Below, piece after piece: positions 40,814-43,835 of a stretch of DNA of 43,835 nt (the first letter of the stretch is position 1; each line of letters starts with the position of its first letter). Source of the DNA: Treponema sp. (GTDB taxonomy: Bacteria > Spirochaetota > Spirochaetia > Treponematales > Breznakiellaceae). The translations under genes and the position numbers were made by a program. The stretch lies in NCBI GenBank assembly GCA_031266175.1, contig JAISBN010000099.1, positions 1 to 43,835 on the forward strand, given 5' to 3'. Under the pieces are notes generated by a model, which saw nothing but the letters and a program-made list of their open reading frames with translations, searched no databases and was not told the origin of the DNA.

Positions 40814-40864
40814 ATTACACAAATATCCGTAATATTCCCTTGACAAAACTAATATATGTGTAAT
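40814..40864. promoter_or_regulatory. Inverted 13-base half-sites, likely repressor operator
   Basis: ATTACACAAATAT at 40814-40826 is matched in inverted form by ATATATGTGTAAT at 40852-40864 (12 of 13 positions). The centres are 38 bases apart, between which the rightward -35 element TTGACA lies. The left half-site is 12 bases from the repressor start and contains a minus-strand TGTAAT that could be its own -10. A further AATAT/ATATT pair (40822-40826, 40832-40836) lies between. Repressor bound at both would cover both promoters. Confidence 0.6.
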
Positions 40865-40867
40865 ACT
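40840..40867 (+). promoter_or_regulatory. Promoter of the gtr-like operon
   Basis: TTGACA (40840-40845), 16-base spacer, AATACT (40862-40867). The -10 overlaps the right half-site. Transcription from about 40874 would leave a leader of about 40 bases ending in GAGGGAAAAGG. Confidence 0.5.
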
Positions 40868-40915
40868 AATGTAAAATTTAGTGATATTTTAGTATCTGAG
40901 GGAAAAGGTTTGTTT

Positions 40916-41854
40916 ATGGTCAAAAATGTTTTGTCCCTCGTTATACCGTGCTATAACGAACAGGAATCCATCCCTGTTTTTTACCGGGAAACCTGTGCGG
41001 TTTTAGAAATGCTGGAACAAAAAAACCTCGGTGCGGAATTTATTTTTGTCGATGACGGCTCAAATGATGATACGGCGAATATCATTATAAATCTTAGCAG
41101 AAACGATGGGCGTATTTTTTATATGATTTTTTCCCGGAATTTTGGAAAAGAGGCGGCCCTTCTTGCGGGGTTACAAAAATCCCGGGGACAATTTGTAGTT
41201 ACCATTGACGCGGATTTACAGGATCCCCCTTCCCTTATTCCCCAGATGCTTGATCCGGTTATTTCCGGTGAATTTGACTGCGCCGGAACAAGGCGTGTAA
41301 CACGGGCAGGGGAACCGCCGGTACGTTCTTTTTTTGCCCGCCGGTTTTACCGGATCATGGATGTTGTGGCGGATATAAAAATTGTAGACGGGGCCAGAGA
41401 TTTCAGGCTCATGAACCGCGCGTATGTCAATGCGGTTTTGTCGTTATCGGAACGAAACAGATTTTCAAAAGGTATCCTGCCATGGATCGGCTTCAAAACA
41501 AAATGGCTGGAATATGAAAATATTCAACGGACCGTGGGAAAAACAAAGTGGTCGTTTTGGGATTTGCTGTTCTATTCGTTCAACGGAATTATTGCGTTTT
41601 CCACAAAACCCCTGGCGGCAGCTTCTGTGGCGGGTATATTGCTGTTTGTTCTGTCCATAGCATTTATCGTGTTTATTGTTGTCCGCCGTCTTGTCTGGAA
41701 TGATCCTGTGACGGGCTGGGCATCAACGGCCTGCATCATTTTATTCTGCGCCGGAATACAGCTTTTTACAACAGGTATTGTAGGCGCCTATCTTGCAAAA
41801 ACTTATACAGAGGTAAAGCAGCGCCCCCATTATTTGGTCCGGGAAGAAAACTAA
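40916..41854 (+). CDS. GtrB-like polyprenyl-phosphate glycosyltransferase (GT2)
   Basis: A protein of 312 residues. The GT-A fold is marked by LVIPCYNEQESIPVFY, EFIFVDDGSNDDTANI, the metal-binding DADLQDPPSLIPQM, and DGARDFRLMNRAYV; two membrane helices lie at the C-terminus (about 230-290). This is the GtrB/DPM1 family: it loads a sugar from a nucleotide donor onto undecaprenyl phosphate at the inner face of the membrane. Sugar identity is unknown. Start 40916 is chosen because AAGG lies 7 bases upstream and the domain begins there; an upstream ATG at 40856 lies in the operator. The stop overlaps the next start by one base (TAATG). AT-rich codon use. Confidence 0.9.
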   Translation: MVKNVLSLVIPCYNEQESIPVFYRETCAVLEMLEQKNLGAEFIFVDDGSNDDTANIIINLSRNDGRIFYMIFSRNFGKEAALLAGLQKSRGQFVVTIDADLQDPPSLIPQMLDPVISGEFDCAGTRRVTRAGEPPVRSFFARRFYRIMDVVADIKIVDGARDFRLMNRAYVNAVLSLSERNRFSKGILPWIGFKTKWLEYENIQRTVGKTKWSFWDLLFYSFNGIIAFSTKPLAAASVAGILLFVLSIAFIVFIVVRRLVWNDPVTGWASTACIILFCAGIQLFTTGIVGAYLAKTYTEVKQRPHYLVREEN

Positions 41855-42255
41855 TGATCGACAAAATTTTGGGGAAATTTGTTTTGGTTGGCCTGATAAA
41901 CACTTTAACAGGGGCGCTTATCATGTTTGGTTTATACAATCTTGCGGGATTCAACTATTGGATCTCGTCGGCGGCAAACTATTTTCTAACAAGCATTTTA
42001 AGCTTTTTTCTAAACAAGCATTTTACTTTTCAGTACAAAGGGTGGTCAATTTTTTTGGCTGCGGCATTTGTGGTAAACATCGCCCTGTCATATTTGCTGG
42101 CCTATGGTATAGCAAAACCCATGATGTACCGCGCCTTAATGAACCAGGGACAAAAAATCAGGGATAATTTTTCGCTCGTTACCGGCATGTGCCTGTTTAC
42201 CGGGTTTAACTATGTGGGACAGAGGCAGATTGTCTTTCGAGGGAGGGGAAAATGA
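41854..42255 (+). CDS. GtrA-like flippase/membrane protein
   Basis: A protein of 133 residues with four predicted membrane helices (FVLVGLINTLTGALIMFGLY, ISSAANYFLTSILSFFLNKH, FFLAAAFVVNIALSYLLAYG-type, FSLVTGMCLFTGFNYVGQRQ). The KFVLVGLINTLTGALIM start and SFFLNKHFTF are the GtrA (PF04138) signature. GtrA proteins are thought to flip the lipid-linked sugar made by GtrB to the outer face. Start and stop both overlap the neighbours (TAATG; 4 bases with the next gene), so the three genes are translated as a coupled set. Confidence 0.88.
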   Translation: MIDKILGKFVLVGLINTLTGALIMFGLYNLAGFNYWISSAANYFLTSILSFFLNKHFTFQYKGWSIFLAAAFVVNIALSYLLAYGIAKPMMYRALMNQGQKIRDNFSLVTGMCLFTGFNYVGQRQIVFRGRGK

Positions 42256-43634
42256 AAATATCCGATAGGAATTACAATTTCTTGCGGTTTTTAAAAATCC
42301 GGCTTTTGATGATAGTCTCTGTATGTACGATACTTTTATTCCTGGTATTAAACATATTTACCCCGCTAATTGCCGATGACTACAGCTATTCGCTGGGGAT
42401 ACAATCCGTATATGACATTCTTGTCTCCCAATATAACCAGTACTTTACATGGGGAGGAAGATGTGTCGCGCATTTTCTGGCTCAATTTTGGCTTCTTCTG
42501 GGAAAGCCCGTTTTCAATGCTGCCAACACGGTCGTCTATGTTTTTTTTATTTCCTTATTACAGTTTCACATAACCGGGAAAATAAAAATTAACCCCGCCG
42601 TATTCTTACTCATCAATATTTTTTTCTGGTTTCTTGTTCCGGCCTGGGGACAGAATTTTTTATGGCTTGATGGAAGTTGCAATTATTTGTGGACCACGGC
42701 GATAATTTTACTTTTCCTTGTACCCTTCAGGAAAAGGCAGGACAACAGCGGTTTTAACCTGCCTATGCCGTTATTATTCCCGTTTTTTCTTCTGGGCATA
42801 CTGGCAGGGTGGGGTAACGAAAATTCGGGCGCCGCTGTGTTGTTCCTGCTTATTGCATATTTTGCCGTAAAAATTGTTAAAAGGAAGCGGATTGTAGTAT
42901 TTGAAGTCCTGGGAGCCATAGGGTTTTTAATTGGGTTTTCACTGCTCATTGCCGCTCCGGGAAATTATATCCGCCTGGGAGTGATTAACAGCCGGCTGGA
43001 AGCAGTTGGTTCTATGGTAACACTAACGCGGGAACCTTTTATAAAAAGGCTCTTGGAACGGTTTTTTGATATCACCTTATTGTACTATAAAAATAAAGGA
43101 TTTGCGGTTATAGCTGTTTCGCTCTTTTTTGGTTTTGATCTGGTATACCATCAGAAACGCAGGCTTCATGCATTTGTATATTTCTATGCCCTTGCCGCTG
43201 TAGCGGCTTGTTATTCCATGTTAGCCAGTCCCAGTTTTCCAGATCGCGCCTTTTTGTCTGTGGTTGTTTTTTCCGCTATAACTTTAGGGAGTATTCTACT
43301 TCAGGTGGAAATACCTGAAATAATCAAGCGAAACGTGGTTATCTTTATTTTTCTTGCGTTAGCCGGAGTTTCTTTTTCGGTCTTAACAGCAGGTAAAAAT
43401 ATTATGGGCATATATTTGAAATGGCAAAACCGTAAAGAATATATCCTTTCAGAAAAAGAAAAGGGAAATCTGGACATTACGGTAAAGGCGCCAATCCCCG
43501 CAAGGGATAGGCATGCCGCTTTATATGGGTTAGCAGATATACTGGATGATAAAGATCTCTGGCCAAACACCTCTGTTGCACAGTACTTTGGTTTACGCTC
43601 CATCCAGGGACTGGATACCGGCGATCCCTGGTAA
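42252..43634 (+). CDS. Polytopic membrane protein, DUF6056-like; probable sugar transferase
   Basis: A protein of 460 residues with about 10-11 membrane helices. After the first helix it has a conserved-looking loop: FTPLIADDYSYSLGIQSVYD followed by YNQYFTWGGRCVAHFLAQFW. The acidic ADDY motif just after the first helix resembles the catalytic region of GT-C-type, lipid-linked glycosyltransferases, as in phage GtrC proteins. Such proteins move the sugar from the lipid carrier to a surface glycan at the periplasmic face. The DUF6056 label is from memory of the ADDYSY motif and must be checked. It ends three bases before the deoC stop codon on the other strand. Confidence 0.72.
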   Translation: MKISDRNYNFLRFLKIRLLMIVSVCTILLFLVLNIFTPLIADDYSYSLGIQSVYDILVSQYNQYFTWGGRCVAHFLAQFWLLLGKPVFNAANTVVYVFFISLLQFHITGKIKINPAVFLLINIFFWFLVPAWGQNFLWLDGSCNYLWTTAIILLFLVPFRKRQDNSGFNLPMPLLFPFFLLGILAGWGNENSGAAVLFLLIAYFAVKIVKRKRIVVFEVLGAIGFLIGFSLLIAAPGNYIRLGVINSRLEAVGSMVTLTREPFIKRLLERFFDITLLYYKNKGFAVIAVSLFFGFDLVYHQKRRLHAFVYFYALAAVAACYSMLASPSFPDRAFLSVVVFSAITLGSILLQVEIPEIIKRNVVIFIFLALAGVSFSVLTAGKNIMGIYLKWQNRKEYILSEKEKGNLDITVKAPIPARDRHAALYGLADILDDKDLWPNTSVAQYFGLRSIQGLDTGDPW

Positions 43635-43637
43635 AGA

Positions 43638-43835
43638 TTACCCCGCAAGCGCCGGTTCCAGCGCTTCCCCGGCTACGGCGATGGTGGCGGACATGCCGAT
43701 GCGGTCCGCTCCGGCGCCGAGGAGTTCCAGGGTCCGTTCCAGGGTTTTTACTCCCCCGTCTATTTTTATGCCCACCTTGCCGCCCACAATGTCCCGGACA
43801 AACCGGACATCCGCTTCTTCCGCCTTCTTTCCGGT
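43638..43835 (-). CDS. deoC: Deoxyribose-phosphate aldolase, C-terminal part
   Basis: Sixty-five residues and the stop are in the window; the rest lies beyond the right edge. The sequence TGKKAEEADVRFVRDIVGGK then VGIKIDGGVKTLERTLELLG and GADRIGMSATIAV is the TIM-barrel end of DeoC. The Schiff-base-related Lys lies in VGIKIDGG, and the phosphate-binding GADRIGMS replaces the common GATRIGAS. DeoC splits 2-deoxyribose 5-phosphate into acetaldehyde and glyceraldehyde 3-phosphate. It might share the acetaldehyde path with the alcohol dehydrogenase at 39263, but they are not adjacent in operon. The AT-rich island ends right at its 3' end. Confidence 0.85.
   Translation of the reverse strand, partial: TGKKAEEADVRFVRDIVGGKVGIKIDGGVKTLERTLELLGAGADRIGMSATIAVAGEALEPALAG

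Larger units (their letters stand above)
40440..43637. mobile_element. AT-rich gtr-like island
   Basis: From about 40440 to 43637 the base composition changes visibly: AT-rich codons (AAA, TTT, ATA, TTA) replace the GC-rich usage of all neighbours, on both strands. It carries an XRE repressor, a divergent operator and three membrane/glycosyltransferase genes in one operon. No integrase, transposase or direct repeats were found at the edges. The right edge lies 3 bases from the deoC stop; the left edge lies between the dehydrogenase start and the repressor stop. Horizontal acquisition is inferred from composition and content. Confidence 0.65.

Overview
The window comes from a G+C-rich spirochaete, most likely a member of the Treponema / Breznakiella group (hindgut treponemes and relatives). 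The evidence is the spirochaetal order of the flagellar export operon (fliL-fliM-fliY-fliO-fliP-fliQ-fliR-flhB-flhA-flhF-flhG-x-fliA-fapA), treponeme-style lipoproteins with LASC/CSC lipoboxes, and several exported proteins without wide homologues. The genus is an inference; the sequence does not fix the species.

Left third (1-23.4 kb), mostly housekeeping and cell-envelope genes on both strands. Reading left to right: a partial lipoprotein; a pair of cyclic-nucleotide-binding-domain proteins (one Crp-like regulator, one fused to TPR-like repeats); a PHP-domain phosphoesterase; a 339-base GC-rich gap full of small palindromes; a ComM/YifB AAA+ ATPase; a DRTGG-domain protein with 5-formyl-THF cyclo-ligase; a sodium/proline-type symporter divergent from a second PHP protein and a TPR lipoprotein; the large subunit of glutamate synthase (no small subunit beside it); threonine synthase coupled to an exported thermonuclease; a single-domain response regulator with what looks like a leaderless promoter; lgt; an exported protein of unknown function; a probable outer-membrane protein; a broken phosphate-binding-protein gene; and a two-gene unit for a beta-barrel-like protein and a small exported partner.

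Middle (23.4-39.0 kb), one long flagellar operon on the minus strand, transcribed from a visible sigma70-type promoter at 39.0 kb towards 23.5 kb. It encodes the C-ring/switch (FliM, FliY), the export gate (FliO, P, Q, R, FlhB, FlhA), the placement GTPase/ATPase pair (FlhF, FlhG), the flagellar sigma factor (FliA/WhiG type), FapA, and three small proteins without firm names, the last with the architecture of SwrB. The genes are tightly coupled, but each of the three long gaps holds a strong hairpin, the transcript starts with one, and the gap after fliA has two that compete. FlhB carries a 33-base tandem repeat at its N-terminus, FliO appears to start at CTG, and FliY has a methionine-rich linker. 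motA/motB, which usually precede fliL in spirochaetes, are not here.

Right end (39.2-43.8 kb): an iron-containing alcohol dehydrogenase, then an AT-rich block that looks imported. It holds an XRE-type repressor, a divergent operator/promoter with inverted half-sites, and a three-gene unit of a GtrB-like polyprenyl-phosphate glycosyltransferase, a GtrA-like flippase and a polytopic DUF6056-like protein. This resembles a phage serotype-conversion (gtr) cassette and stops 3 bases from the stop codon of a partial deoC. It is the best candidate in the window for an accessory system of interest.
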